Shown: positions 7,202 to 16,279, numbered from the stretch's first letter. The stretch is DNA of 33,757 nucleotides from Candidatus Aminicenantota bacterium (GCA_013178315.1 JABLWX010000057.1:1-33757); one strand, 5' to 3'. Made by a program: numbers and translations. Notes: a model not told the origin generated them from the sequence alone.

Positions 7202-8482
7202 ATGAGTACCGACCAGCCGAAAAAAGAAATCAGCGCCATCAAGGGCACTCACGACATCCTTCCCGGGGAAGCCCGCCTCTGGCAGGTGGCCGAAGCCCGG
7301 GCCAGGGAAATCTTCGAGCTCTACGGCTACCGCGAGCTCCGGGCCCCGGTGATCGAGCCAACCGAGCTTTTTGAGAAGGGCACCGGAGCCTCGTCCGATA
7401 TCGTCACCAAGGAAATGTACACCTTTACCGACAAGGGCGGGCGCTCGGTCACCCTCCGCCCGGAATACACCCCTTCGGTGGTCCGGGCCATCATCGAACA
7501 CCGCCTGGACCTGCAGAGCCAGCCCCTCCGCTATTACTACGTGGGTCCCATGTTTCGCTATGACCGGCCGCAGAAAGGACGTTACCGCCAGTTTCACCAG
7601 ATCGACATTGAAGTCTTCGGGGAAAAGGACCCGGCCGTGGACGCCGAAATCGTGGAAATGGCTCACCACCTTTTGAGCCAGCTCGGAGTGGAAAACGTCC
7701 TGACCCTTATTAACTCGGTCGGCTGCAAGAAATGCCGGCCGGCCTACGGCCGGGAATTAAGGCAGGCCGCCCTGGCCGCCCGGGACAGGCTCTGTCCCGA
7801 TTGCCAGAGGAAGGCCGAGGTCAACCCGCTGCGAATTTTCGACTGCAAGAACGAAGCCTGCCGGCAGGTGGCTTCAGGATTTCCCCTCATCATCGATTTC
7901 CTATGCGAGGAGTGCCGCGACCATTTTCAGAAGTTCAGGGATTACCTGGACCTCTTCGGGATTAAATATAAGGTCGAGCCCACCCTGGTCCGAGGCCTCG
8001 ATTACTACACCAAGACCGCCTTTGAAATAGTGGCCGAACACCTGGGTGCCCAGAACGCCATCTGCGGCGGCGGCCGCTACGACGACATGGTCCGGGAGTT
8101 TGGCGGCCCCGACCTCTGCGGCATCGGCTTTGCCATGGGAATGGAACGTTTGCTGTCGGTAGCCAGGATAGAAGTTCCCAAAGACAGCTTCGTCTACTTC
8201 GCCTACCTCGGCGACCTGGCCAAAAAAGAAAGCCTGCGGCTGGCCCGGGCCCTGCGGTCTGAAGGTATAGAATGCCTGGTCGAGTTCAGGGACCGGGGGA
8301 TGAAAGCTCACTTCAGCCGGGCCAACAAGCTGGGGGCCGACTGGGTGCTGATCATCGGCGAGGACGAGCTTAAAAAGGGAAAATACCAGCTTAAAGACAT
8401 GGTCAATTCCCGGCAGTTTGAGGGCTCAGCCCTGGAGCTGGTGGCAATTATCAAGGGCAAGAAAATTCTGGAAATAGGCTGA
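7202..8482 (+). CDS. hisS: Histidyl-tRNA synthetase
   Basis: Class II synthetase that charges tRNA(His). At 426 residues it is of normal length. Motif 1 lies near 'YGYRELRAPVIEP' (41-53). Motif 2 is 'FRYDRPQKGRYRQFHQ' (118-133), and the histidine-specific motifs are 'LVRGLDYY' (262-269) and 'GGGRYDDM' (289-296). The insertion domain carries four cysteine pairs (175/178, 198/201, 215/220, 235/238), which suggests bound metal; this cysteine-rich form occurs in a subset of bacterial HisRS enzymes. The C-terminal ~100 residues are the anticodon-binding domain. It starts 48 bases after accA with a GAGGAG-type site somewhat distant from the ATG, and aspS follows after 18 bases, consistent with one operon. 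Confidence 0.97.
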   Translation: MSTDQPKKEISAIKGTHDILPGEARLWQVAEARAREIFELYGYRELRAPVIEPTELFEKGTGASSDIVTKEMYTFTDKGGRSVTLRPEYTPSVVRAIIEHRLDLQSQPLRYYYVGPMFRYDRPQKGRYRQFHQIDIEVFGEKDPAVDAEIVEMAHHLLSQLGVENVLTLINSVGCKKCRPAYGRELRQAALAARDRLCPDCQRKAEVNPLRIFDCKNEACRQVASGFPLIIDFLCEECRDHFQKFRDYLDLFGIKYKVEPTLVRGLDYYTKTAFEIVAEHLGAQNAICGGGRYDDMVREFGGPDLCGIGFAMGMERLLSVARIEVPKDSFVYFAYLGDLAKKESLRLARALRSEGIECLVEFRDRGMKAHFSRANKLGADWVLIIGEDELKKGKYQLKDMVNSRQFEGSALELVAIIKGKKILEIG

Positions 8483-8500
8483 AACACACAGGAAAAAAAC

Positions 8501-10291
8501 ATGACCAATTCAGACAGAAACGGGGAATTGTGGACACGAACTGGCTACTGCGGCGAACTGCGGGCCAGAGACGCCGGGCGCCGGGTGGTCCTGGCCGGCT
8601 GGGTGCAGCGGGTCCGGGACATCGGCAGTCTGGTCTTCGTGGATTTGCGAGACCGGACCGGCCTGGTGCAACTGGTGGTGAGAAGTGACCGGCCGGAACT
8701 CCTGGAACAGGCCAAGAAATTGCGCGGCGAGTCTGTCATCCAGGTCCGCGGACTGGTTAATAAAAGGGAGCCCGAGGCTACCAATCGCGAACTTCCAACC
8801 GGAGAGATCGAGGTGGAAATCGAGGGCCTGGCCCTTCTCAACCAGGCGGAAACCCCGCCCTTCGTCATCTCCGACCCTCCCCAGGCGTCCGAGGAACTCC
8901 GGCTTAAATACCGTTACTTAGACCTGCGGCGGCCGGCCATGCAGAGAAATGTCATCCTGCGTCACCGGGCGGCGCTGCTCACCAGGAACTTCTTGAGCGA
9001 GCGGGGCTTCCTGGAAATAGAAACTCCCTTCCTGACCAAGTCCACCCCGGAAGGAGCCCGCGACTACCTGGTGCCCAGCCGCATTCATCACGGCAGGTTT
9101 TACGCCCTGCCCCAGTCGCCCCAGCTCTTCAAGCAGATCTTGATGGTCTCGGGCTTTGATCGCTATTTTCAAATTGTCAGGTGCTTTCGCGACGAAGACC
9201 TGAGGGCCGACCGCCAGCCGGAATTCACCCAGATTGACATCGAGATGAGCTTCATCCGGAGAGAAGAGCTCTTTGAGATGATAGAAGAACTCATGGTGGA
9301 ATTTTTTGCCCTCGGCGGCTACCGGGCGAGTCGACCTTTCCTGAAACTGAGCTACCAAGAGGCCATGAACCGTTACGGCTCGGACAAGCCCGACCTGAGA
9401 GATGAAATAGCCATAGAGGACCTGACGGAAATCGGCCGCACCTCGGGCTCGGAACTCCTGGGTGGAATTATCCAGAAAGGCGGAGTGCTCAAGGGACTCC
9501 TGGTCAAGGGCGGCGGCAGCTTTTCCCGCTCCCGGCTGGAAAAGCTGCAGGAAGAGGCAAAATCACTGGGCGCCGGTGGCTTAATCTGGATTAAAAAGGC
9601 AGAAGGCGGTCTGAAGAGTTCCCTCAAGCTGGAACAGGCTAAGCTCCAGGCCATCTGGCAGGCCCTTAAGGCTGAAGATCCGGACCTGGGACTGCTGGTG
9701 GCTGCCGAGAAAGCCACTGCCGTCAGGGTGCTGGGCGAATTCCGCAAGAATTTTATCCTGGAAAAAATTAAAGACGGCCGCCTGGACAAGTCCAGGTTGG
9801 CTTTCTGCTGGGTCACTGACTTTCCGCTCTTTGAATGGAGCGAGGAAGAGCAGAAAATTGTTTCCATGCACCACCCTTTTACCTCACCCAATCCGGATGA
9901 CCTGGCTTTCCTGGAAACAGACCCGTTCAAGGTTAAAGCCCTGGCCTACGACCTGGTGCTCAACGGTTATGAAGTGGGCGGCGGTTCCATCCGTATCCAC
10001 CAGCCGGAAATCCAGGCCAAAATATTCAAGATACTCGGCCTGACCCCCGACCAGACCCGGGAAAAATTCGGGTATTTCCTGGAAGCCCTGAAGTACGGAG
10101 CCCCACCCCACGGCGGCATCGCCCTCGGTTTTGACCGCCTGGTGATGCTCCTCTGCGGCGAAGAATCCATCCGGGAAGTCATTCCCTTCCCCAAGACCAC
10201 CAGCGCCCTGTGCCTGATGACCGGCTCCCCCTCGTCGGTTGACCCCCGCCAGCTGGAAGAGCTCGGCCTGGAAATAATCAGGAAGAAATAG
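8501..10291 (+). CDS. aspS: Aspartyl-tRNA synthetase, bacterial type
   Basis: Class IIb synthetase that charges tRNA(Asp). At 596 residues it matches the long bacterial type: N-terminal OB-fold anticodon-binding domain (about 15-115, '[23 protein letters not shown]'-like start), catalytic core with motif 2 '[19 protein letters not shown]' (228-246), the GAD insertion domain (about 285-415), and motif 3 '[13 protein letters not shown]' near the C-terminus. The ATG has an AGGA site 8 bases upstream. It is the last gene of the accA-hisS-aspS operon and ends 27 bases from the convergent outer-membrane gene. Whether it also charges tRNA(Asn) (the non-discriminating form) depends on gatCAB and asnS, which are not in this window. 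Confidence 0.97.
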   Translation: MTNSDRNGELWTRTGYCGELRARDAGRRVVLAGWVQRVRDIGSLVFVDLRDRTGLVQLVVRSDRPELLEQAKKLRGESVIQVRGLVNKREPEATNRELPTGEIEVEIEGLALLNQAETPPFVISDPPQASEELRLKYRYLDLRRPAMQRNVILRHRAALLTRNFLSERGFLEIETPFLTKSTPEGARDYLVPSRIHHGRFYALPQSPQLFKQILMVSGFDRYFQIVRCFRDEDLRADRQPEFTQIDIEMSFIRREELFEMIEELMVEFFALGGYRASRPFLKLSYQEAMNRYGSDKPDLRDEIAIEDLTEIGRTSGSELLGGIIQKGGVLKGLLVKGGGSFSRSRLEKLQEEAKSLGAGGLIWIKKAEGGLKSSLKLEQAKLQAIWQALKAEDPDLGLLVAAEKATAVRVLGEFRKNFILEKIKDGRLDKSRLAFCWVTDFPLFEWSEEEQKIVSMHHPFTSPNPDDLAFLETDPFKVKALAYDLVLNGYEVGGGSIRIHQPEIQAKIFKILGLTPDQTREKFGYFLEALKYGAPPHGGIALGFDRLVMLLCGEESIREVIPFPKTTSALCLMTGSPSSVDPRQLEELGLEIIRKK

Positions 10292-10318
10292 AGACCTGTC
10301 GCCTCAACTTGAATTTTC

Positions 10319-10996
10319 TCAGGTTTTTTTAAGGACGAACTTCAATCCTATACTCAGTAGCAGGAGCCGGCTCTTTATGGTCGGGTAATACTCCAGGGTT
10401 CCCGTTCCCTGGCTCAGGTTGCTCAGCCCGTGAAAATAGCAGAACTCAACGAAGGGGCTGACCTTGTCCAGCCTGAACTCCAATCCGGCCCCGGCCACCA
10501 GGCCAAGGTCCATCTTTTTAGTATTCGGCTTCAGGTCAGAATCCGGCCCACCGGAAGAGGAACCGAAAGACTGGCCCCGGTGATTCAAGATAAAGGCCAG
10601 TTCATAGCCGGCCAGAAGGTAAGGGGCAATTTTCAGGTTCGGTCCAATTTTCACCAACCCGGTCTGGCTCAGGGTACCAAGCCTGTAATAATACGAGCCG
10701 GTCTTGGTATCCAGGTAATAAATCTCAAGCTCTGTCCCTTTCTGGAGGTAGCCCAGTCCCAGGATAAGACTGAGCGGAACCCGTGGCACCATTAATTCCA
10801 GGCCGGCTCCAAGCCCTAAACCGGTCCGATAGGCATTCTGATAACGAAGCTCCGGGATGCCGACAGGCACAGGAAGGCCCTGGTACCGGCTCAAGGCCAG
10901 CCCGCCCCAGGCCCTGAAACCGGTCTGAAGTCCAGCTGGATAAGCTGCCGTGACCAGACCGAAGACCAGAACTAAGACCAAGATTTTCTGGCGCAT
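10319..10996 (-). CDS. Putative outer-membrane beta-barrel protein
   Basis: A 225-residue protein with a clear signal peptide (MRQK, then a hydrophobic core through about residue 18, AYPA cleavage context). The mature chain is built of alternating hydrophobic/polar strands with many Gly, Tyr and Leu residues. Several strands look like transmembrane beta-hairpins ('LSLILGLGYLQKGTELEIYY', 'IAPYLLAGYELAFIL', 'MDLGLVAGAGLEFRL') and the last one ends in 'LLLLSIGLKFVLKKT'. The length and strand number suggest an eight- to ten-stranded barrel of the PorT/OmpW-like porin families; no specific family can be named with certainty. A GGGGAGGG ribosome binding site precedes the ATG. Upstream on the same strand, 74 bases away, is a small secreted-peptide gene, so the two may be co-transcribed. 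Confidence 0.75.
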   Translation of the reverse strand: MRQKILVLVLVFGLVTAAYPAGLQTGFRAWGGLALSRYQGLPVPVGIPELRYQNAYRTGLGLGAGLELMVPRVPLSLILGLGYLQKGTELEIYYLDTKTGSYYYRLGTLSQTGLVKIGPNLKIAPYLLAGYELAFILNHRGQSFGSSSGGPDSDLKPNTKKMDLGLVAGAGLEFRLDKVSPFVEFCYFHGLSNLSQGTGTLEYYPTIKSRLLLLSIGLKFVLKKT

Positions 10997-11070
10997 GGCC
11001 TACCCTCCCCAAAAATATTATCATACAAATCAAATGTCCCTTATACTGGCTAACTTCCAGGTTGACGAGT

Positions 11071-11226
11071 TTAAAAACCGATTTCCGGTAAGGTATACCA
11101 GCCCGGCCGCCCCGCATACCAGGCCGAATCCAGGCCTTCCCAGAGCCTGATGGCGGGCCTGACTTCAGCCAGCAGGGCCGTGGCCACAACAGACAAAATG
11201 AGGAAAAATAGCAGGCCTTTTTTCAT
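11071..11226 (-). CDS. Small secreted peptide, 51 residues
   Basis: A short frame with strong gene signals: ATG at 11226, an AAGGGGAG ribosome binding site ending about 8 bases upstream, and a textbook signal peptide (MKK, then hydrophobic 'GLLFFLILSVVATALLA' with cleavage likely at residue 20). The mature peptide is about 31 residues and aromatic (three Trp, two Tyr), ending in 'YTLPEIGF'. A consensus TTGACA promoter lies upstream. It resembles the N-terminus of the secreted proteins nearby, so it could also be the remaining start of a longer lost gene, but the frame ends in a clean TAA 74 bases before the barrel gene. Function unknown; possible envelope peptide. Confidence 0.55.
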   Translation of the reverse strand: MKKGLLFFLILSVVATALLAEVRPAIRLWEGLDSAWYAGRPGWYTLPEIGF

Positions 11227-11246
11227 TTCGTCACTCCCCTTCTTAA

Positions 11247-11275
11247 AAATTAAAATGAAGACCGCCCCCTGTCAA
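11247..11275 (-). promoter_or_regulatory. Likely promoter of the small secreted peptide and barrel gene
   Basis: On the minus strand TTGACA (11275-11270), a 17-base spacer and TAATTT (11252-11247). The predicted start of transcription is about 14 bases before the ATG at 11226, just leaving room for the GGGGAG site. Confidence 0.5.
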
Positions 11276-11340
11276 GGAATCATGGGCCTGGCGATTCTTA
11301 ACTGGTCCACTCCGGGCTGGACCCGGCCCTGCTTAATGGC

Positions 11341-11372
11341 AAAAATAAGAAGGGCAGCCCGCAGGCTGCCCT
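11341..11372 (-). terminator. Rho-independent terminator of the M16 protease operon
   Basis: Perfect 9-bp stem AGGGCAGCC/GGCTGCCCT (11351-11359 with 11364-11372) with a 4-base loop. Read on the minus strand, it is followed by TCTTATTTTT. It lies 76 bases after the stop of the second M16 gene and separates this operon from the small secreted peptide promoter. Confidence 0.85.
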
Positions 11373-11447
11373 CTCCTCATCAAATCTCTCGCTGCTTGTA
11401 CTAAGCCAATTCTTCCCGGAAGATTTTCATTCTTTCCCGGGCAAAAC

Positions 11448-12914
11448 TCACTCCACCATCTGGCCGGTCAGCGGATCCAGCAGCTTGACCCGGTGAATCT
11501 TGCCCAGCCTGTCCAGTGGTCCGGGGAACTTGTCAGAGCCCTTGTTGCAGGGTTCGAAGTCACCCACGATCATTATGACCATCTTATCGGGCTGGATGTA
11601 CTTCTTGGCCACTTCCATCACCCTGTCTTTGGTCACCGCCCTGATCTTGTCCAGGTAGGTCGAGTAGTAATTCATGGGCTTGCCCTGGAGCTCCAGGTTG
11701 GCAAAGTTAACCATGGTCCCTATCGGGCTCTGGAAGAAATCGGCAAAGCTTTCCAGGTAATAGTTGATGGCCGTTTCCATTTCCGCGTCCGAAACCGGCT
11801 CCTTCCTGATGCGGTCAAACTCCTTCAGGATTAGAGAAATGGCGTAGCCAACAGTTTCTGACTTGGTCTGGACGTAGCCGGAAAAAGTTCCGGGGAAACC
11901 CCACCTGTAGGTGAAACGGCTCCCGGTATTGTAGGCCAGTCCCTCGTCCGAGCGGACCTTGGAGGTAATCCTGGAGGTGAAGCTTCCCCCGCCCAGGATG
12001 AAATTCATCACCTGCACGGCAAAGTAATCGGGGTTGGTATCCTCAAGGCCGAGATGGCCCACGGAAACATAACCCTGGTTGATCTTCTTCTGGATGAAAT
12101 AGACGCCCGGCTCAGGCTCGGGGAAATTCTTGCTCATGGCCGGGAAGGACAGCGACTTGTTGGCCCACTTGGCCACATACTTGTTGACCTTGGTCTTGAG
12201 CTGTTCCCGGCTGAAATCACCGGCCGCGGCCAGGATGATATTTTTCGGGAAAAAGTACTTACCGTGGAAAGCCTTCAGGTCGGCCTGGGTCAGGCCCTCG
12301 ACCGTGGCCTTGGTGGCCTCGTAGGTCAAAGGATGCTCGCCATACAGGACCTTCTGGAATTCACGGTTGAGCACCAGGCTGGGGTTGTCGTTGGCCGAGC
12401 GCATCTGCTCTATCAGGCGGCCCTTGGCCAGCTTCAGGCTGTCTTCCCTGAACTCGGGGTTCATCAGGACATCGAAGAAAATGGCCAGCCCTTCATCCAG
12501 GTCCTTGCTCAGGACCGACATGGACAGGGTGGCCGTTCTCTCCCCCACCGAGAAATTCAGGGTTCCGCCCAGGAAATCTATCCTCTCTTCAATCTCCTGG
12601 CCAGTCCTGGTCTTGGTCCCACCTTTGATCAGGCACTCTGACAGCAGGTCATCCAGTCCGGCCTTGTCCTTGGGCACGTAGAGACCGCCGGTGTTGATGA
12701 TGGCGGTGATGTTAACTATGGGAAGTTCTCTTTCCTCCCTGATATAGGCCCGCAGCCCGTTGGCCAGCACCACCCGGAAGTTAGCCGGGTTGGGCGGTTC
12801 AAACTTGAGCGGAGGGAACTTCAGTTCCTCGGGCTTGTTGACCTGGGCCGTAACCAGGCTGACAGAGGACAGGACCAGCAGGATAAGTAAGAACATCGCT
12901 TTCAGGTTTTTCAT
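11448..12914 (-). CDS. M16B peptidase-like protein, non-catalytic subunit
   Basis: Partner subunit of a processing-peptidase-like M16 complex, probably periplasmic. The signal peptide is 'MKNLKAMFLLILLVLSSVSL' (starting at the second ATG); this start is preferred because the AAGGAGGG site sits 7 bases before it, whereas it abuts the ATG at 12920. The protein lacks the HxxEH zinc motif: the equivalent place reads 'GLDDLLSECLIKGGT'. It keeps the Arg/Tyr substrate-binding motif that the active partner lacks ('VRSDEGLAYNTGS'). This is the standard division of labour in heterodimeric M16B enzymes, with one subunit giving zinc and one giving the R/Y pair. It follows the catalytic gene by 12 bases and ends before a clear terminator. 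Substrate unknown; oligopeptides or secreted proteins are likely. Confidence 0.9.
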   Translation of the reverse strand: MKNLKAMFLLILLVLSSVSLVTAQVNKPEELKFPPLKFEPPNPANFRVVLANGLRAYIREERELPIVNITAIINTGGLYVPKDKAGLDDLLSECLIKGGTKTRTGQEIEERIDFLGGTLNFSVGERTATLSMSVLSKDLDEGLAIFFDVLMNPEFREDSLKLAKGRLIEQMRSANDNPSLVLNREFQKVLYGEHPLTYEATKATVEGLTQADLKAFHGKYFFPKNIILAAAGDFSREQLKTKVNKYVAKWANKSLSFPAMSKNFPEPEPGVYFIQKKINQGYVSVGHLGLEDTNPDYFAVQVMNFILGGGSFTSRITSKVRSDEGLAYNTGSRFTYRWGFPGTFSGYVQTKSETVGYAISLILKEFDRIRKEPVSDAEMETAINYYLESFADFFQSPIGTMVNFANLELQGKPMNYYSTYLDKIRAVTKDRVMEVAKKYIQPDKMVIMIVGDFEPCNKGSDKFPGPLDRLGKIHRVKLLDPLTGQMVE

Positions 12915-12926
12915 GGTCATCCCTCC

Positions 12927-14414
12927 TTATCTTCCCTGACCGCGGGTATAGACGGCCACCAGGCAGTTATCCTTGACGAAATACTTGGCAGCCACCTTTT
13001 TCACGTCGTCGGCGGTCACCTTCTTCAGGTCTTCCAGGTCGGTCAGAAGAGACCGCCAGCCCCGGTGGAGTTCCGCCCGGCCGACTCTCATGGCCAGAAA
13101 CATCGGGCTCTCCAGGCCCCGGATGAAACTGGCCTCGGTCCGGTTCTTGGCCTTCTGCAGCTCGTCCGCGGTCACCCCGTCTTTCTTTATTTTCTCGATT
13201 TCTTCCCAGACGTATTTTTCCAAGTCCTCGGGTTTTACGCCCTTCTGCATCTTGGGAACGATGTTAAAGGTAAAGGCCCCGACATACCACTGGGGCCTGG
13301 CCATGGCCATGGCCCGAACGGCAACGTCCTTCTCCTGGACCAGGGATTTGGTCAGTCGCCCGGTTTCTCCGGACAGAATCCCTGACAGGATATTCAGGGC
13401 CGGAACATCCGGGTCGCCTTCAGGGGGAATATGGAACCACATCTGCAGGTTGGGCATGCCCGGTCCCTGCCCGTACATTCTCTTCTCGGAATACTGGGGC
13501 GGGACACTGGTCCTGATCGGTTCCACGTCTTCGCCCCTAGGAATGCGGCCAAAGTACTTTTCGGCCAGCCGGATGATTTCTTCCGGCTTGAAGTCGCCAA
13601 CGTAAATGGCCACGGCGTTGTTGGGTATGTAGTATTTCCGGTTGAACTCGATCATATCCTTCTTGGTGATTTTTTTAAGGTCATCCATCCAGCCGATGAC
13701 CTGCCAGTGATAGGGCGAACCCACGTAGAAAGCGGCCCGGACCTGCTCGTTAAACAGGAAGCCCGGGTTATTCTCGCTGAGCCTTCTTTCTTCCATGACC
13801 ACGTCTTTTTCCGAGTAGAATTCGCGGAAGTAGGCGTTCATCATCCGGTCCGATTCCAGCAGCATCTGCAGCTCCACCTTGTTGGCCGGCAGGGTCACGT
13901 AGTAACCGGTCACCTCGTCCGAGGTGGAAGCGTTCAGGCCGGTGCCGCCGTTTTTCATGTAGGTTTCCCAGAGGTGGTCCTTGATGATGTACTTCTTCTG
14001 GGCCTTGACCAGCTCGTCCACCTGTTTCTGCCACTCGGCAATTTTCTGCTGGTCGCCGTTCTTCTTCCAGAACTTCTCCCGGTAAATCTTGTCCATCAAC
14101 TCGTCAATCTGGCGGTCGATGGCCGCGTCGGCCTCAAAATCGGTAACACCCATAATCCTGGTGCCCTTGAACATCATGTGTTCATGGAGATGGGCGATGC
14201 CGGTTATACCCGGCCGCTCGTTGATGGAACCGACCTTGTAGTAAACGTGGCAGACCACCCGGGGCACGCCGGGCTTGGGAATCATCAGGATTTTCATCCC
14301 GTTGGCCAGGACATGCTCCTTGACCTCCAGCTTGACCTGGGCCGTGGCCATGGCGCCCAGGGCCAGAAGCAGGAAGCAGCCCAGCCAGAGAACCGCAGCT
14401 TTTCTCAGGTTCAT
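12927..14414 (-). CDS. M16B zinc metallopeptidase, catalytic subunit
   Basis: Secreted zinc protease of the pitrilysin/processing peptidase family (495 residues, two repeated M16 domains). It has a signal peptide (MNLRK, then hydrophobic to about residue 25) and the inverted zinc motif HxxEH as HLHEH (75-79), with the downstream glutamate expected in the 'YYVTLPANKVELQMLLESDR' to 'EEKDVVMEERR' region. The domain-2 position where the Arg/Tyr pair usually lies reads 'TKSLVQEKDVAV' and lacks it, so the partner encoded 12 bases downstream is needed. The ATG has a very strong AAAGGAGGAGGT site. It is the first gene of a two-gene operon ending in the terminator at 11341-11372. The divergent permease promoter lies about 160 bases upstream. 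Confidence 0.93.
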   Translation of the reverse strand: MNLRKAAVLWLGCFLLLALGAMATAQVKLEVKEHVLANGMKILMIPKPGVPRVVCHVYYKVGSINERPGITGIAHLHEHMMFKGTRIMGVTDFEADAAIDRQIDELMDKIYREKFWKKNGDQQKIAEWQKQVDELVKAQKKYIIKDHLWETYMKNGGTGLNASTSDEVTGYYVTLPANKVELQMLLESDRMMNAYFREFYSEKDVVMEERRLSENNPGFLFNEQVRAAFYVGSPYHWQVIGWMDDLKKITKKDMIEFNRKYYIPNNAVAIYVGDFKPEEIIRLAEKYFGRIPRGEDVEPIRTSVPPQYSEKRMYGQGPGMPNLQMWFHIPPEGDPDVPALNILSGILSGETGRLTKSLVQEKDVAVRAMAMARPQWYVGAFTFNIVPKMQKGVKPEDLEKYVWEEIEKIKKDGVTADELQKAKNRTEASFIRGLESPMFLAMRVGRAELHRGWRSLLTDLEDLKKVTADDVKKVAAKYFVKDNCLVAVYTRGQGR

Positions 14415-14486
14415 GCCGTTACCTCCTCCTTTAGAAAAGATTATTTCCGGTAATTGCCATCAGAGTTAGCTGGAAATAAAACCAGG

Positions 14487-14516
14487 CCTCTATTTATGAC
14501 GAAAGAGGTCTTTTTT
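14487..14516 (+). terminator. Terminator-like hairpin in the divergent spacer
   Basis: CCTCT (14487-14491) pairs with AGAGG (14504-14508), followed by TC and six T residues (14511-14516) on the plus strand. No plus-strand gene ends upstream, so it would only stop antisense transcripts leaving the M16 genes. The stem is short; it may be chance. Confidence 0.25.
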
Positions 14517-14577
14517 CTCTTCCCTCTTTCTATTCATTCAATGACTCCAATTTTTTATTTATTACTTATCTTTTTTC

Positions 14578-14606
14578 TTGTCAAACGAAATCAGGATGAG
14601 TATTAT
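14578..14606 (+). promoter_or_regulatory. Likely promoter of the amino-acid permease
   Basis: TTGTCA (14578-14583), a 17-base spacer and TATTAT (14601-14606). The permease ATG follows 41 bases later, after an AAGGAG ribosome binding site. Confidence 0.6.
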
Positions 14607-14647
14607 TCAACACTTAAAGCATTTTTGACCGCGCAAGGAGAAGCCCG

Positions 14648-16039
14648 ATGAACCTCTGGGTCAAGAAAAGGCCGGAAGACCTGCAGGAAGCTTCCGAACA
14701 TACCCAGCTCCGCAAGAGCCTGAGAGCCGTGGACCTGGCTGCCCTGGGCATAGGCTCGGTGGTGGGCACGGGAATCTTCGTGGCCACCGGGCAGGGAGCC
14801 CACCTGGCCGGCCCCGGCGTCCTCCTGTCTTTCATCATCGCCGCCATTACGGCCGGGCTGTGCGCCCTGACTTACTCGGAGCTGGCCAGCATGTTTCCCG
14901 TGGCCGGGAGCACCTATTCCTATTCTTACGCCGCCTTTGGAGAAGTTATCGCCTGGATAATCGGCTGGGACCTGATGCTGGAATACCTGGTCTCGGGCAG
15001 CGCCGTGGCCTCCGGCTGGTCAACCACCTTCATCGGGCTGCTGGAAAACCTGGGGGTGAAACTGCCCAGGGCCCTCTGCCTGACTCCCCTGGCCGGGGGC
15101 ATCGTCGACCTGCCGGCCATCTTGATAACCCTGCTTATCACCTGGATCCTTTACCTGGGAATAAGAGAAAGCTCTATCACCAACAATATTATTGTGGTTC
15201 TGAAAATTACGGTCATCGTGCTGTTCATCGTGCTGGGCATAAGTCATGTCAATTTCAGCAACCTGACGCCATTTGCCCCCTTCGGCTGGAAAGGTATCAT
15301 GGCCGGGGCAGCCATCATATTCTTTGCCTACATTGGGTTTGATGCCGTTTCCACAGCCGCCGAAGAAACCATAAACCCCAAGAAAGATGTTCCTCTCGGG
15401 CTGATGCTCTGCCTGGCCGTGGTCATTGTGCTCTACGTGGGCGTGGCCTTTGTCCTGACCGGCCTGGTACCGTTCAAGGATATAGACGTGGGCAATGCCC
15501 TGCCGGCCGCTCTGGCCAGGATTGGCATCCGCTGGGGCGGAGCCCTGGTGGCCACCGGCGGCATCATCGGGATGATTTCCACCCTCCTGATAACCGTCTA
15601 TGGCCAGGTCCGGATATTCATGGTCATGGCCAGGGATGGTCTGCTGCCCCAGGTTTTTTCCCGCGTCCATCCCGTGCACCGCACCCCGGCCACCTGCACC
15701 TGGATAACCGGGGCCCTGACGGCCATCATCGCCGGCTTCTTCCCCCTGGGGGTTATTATCGAGCTCTGCAACATAGGCACCCTGTTCGCCTTCATCCTGG
15801 TTTCGGTGGGGGTCATCGTCCTGAAGCACACCCAGCCCCAGGTGGAAAGGAAGTTCCGGACACCGCTGGTGCCGTTCACTCCGCTGGTGACCATAGGCTT
15901 TTGCCTCTACCTGATGGCCAGCCTGCCAGCCCTGACCTGGCTGAGGTTCACCGCCTGGCTGGCCGCCGGACTTCTGATATATTTTGCCTACGGAATGCAA
16001 CACTCCAAGCTGCAGAACCGGCATCTGAACGCCCGGTAA
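14648..16039 (+). CDS. APC-family amino-acid permease (cationic amino acid transporter type)
   Basis: Inner-membrane transporter of 463 residues with about twelve hydrophobic segments. The first carries the APC motif 'GIGSVVGTGIFVATG' (residues about 35-50), where backbone carbonyls bind the amino acid. The next segments contain 'YSELASMFPVAGSTYSYSY' near residue 75-95 and 'GWDLMLEYLVSGSAVASGWS' near 105-125, both characteristic of the CAT/YfnA-like branch of the APC superfamily. The short C-terminal tail ends after the last membrane helix. A promoter (14578-14606) and an AAGGAG site support the start. It is a single-gene unit by spacing, with 355 bases before the radical SAM gene. The exact substrate (cationic, branched-chain or other amino acid) cannot be fixed from sequence. 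Confidence 0.9.
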   Translation: MNLWVKKRPEDLQEASEHTQLRKSLRAVDLAALGIGSVVGTGIFVATGQGAHLAGPGVLLSFIIAAITAGLCALTYSELASMFPVAGSTYSYSYAAFGEVIAWIIGWDLMLEYLVSGSAVASGWSTTFIGLLENLGVKLPRALCLTPLAGGIVDLPAILITLLITWILYLGIRESSITNNIIVVLKITVIVLFIVLGISHVNFSNLTPFAPFGWKGIMAGAAIIFFAYIGFDAVSTAAEETINPKKDVPLGLMLCLAVVIVLYVGVAFVLTGLVPFKDIDVGNALPAALARIGIRWGGALVATGGIIGMISTLLITVYGQVRIFMVMARDGLLPQVFSRVHPVHRTPATCTWITGALTAIIAGFFPLGVIIELCNIGTLFAFILVSVGVIVLKHTQPQVERKFRTPLVPFTPLVTIGFCLYLMASLPALTWLRFTAWLAAGLLIYFAYGMQHSKLQNRHLNAR

Positions 16040-16279
16040 TTCTGGTTGCCAGGCCTGTCATCAACTAGATGCTGCTCGCACTTCAGAACTATCAGGAGAA
16101 TAATATCGGCCCGGGTTTCGCCTGTGGTTTCCGGGAATCTTGTTTAGCTGGCAAATCGTCCTGGCCCTGTCTGTCCTTCTAACTTATTGTAATTCAGTGC
16201 TTTAAAAAATTCCCCCGGTTAAATCTGGTCAGCCCAGGTATTCTTCTTCGGGCCCGGCCTGAGTGCCCGACATCAAAAC
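16040..16279. other. Spacer after the permease, no gene seen
   Basis: Together with the promoter and leader to 16394, this 355-base gap separates the permease from the radical SAM gene. In this part I see no protein frame with a ribosome binding site, no clear terminator (only a 4-bp CTGG/CCAG stem just after the permease stop) and no recognisable RNA. Confidence 0.4.

Noticed and set aside
13431-14453. 340-codon open frame opposite the M16 catalytic gene
   Set aside because: His/Val/Asp-rich composition typical of an antisense shadow of a GC-rich gene; no ribosome binding site and no domain.
15020-16024. 334-codon open frame opposite the permease
   Set aside because: Gln/Gly/His-rich shadow frame with no membrane or catalytic pattern; the sense frame is a clear APC permease.
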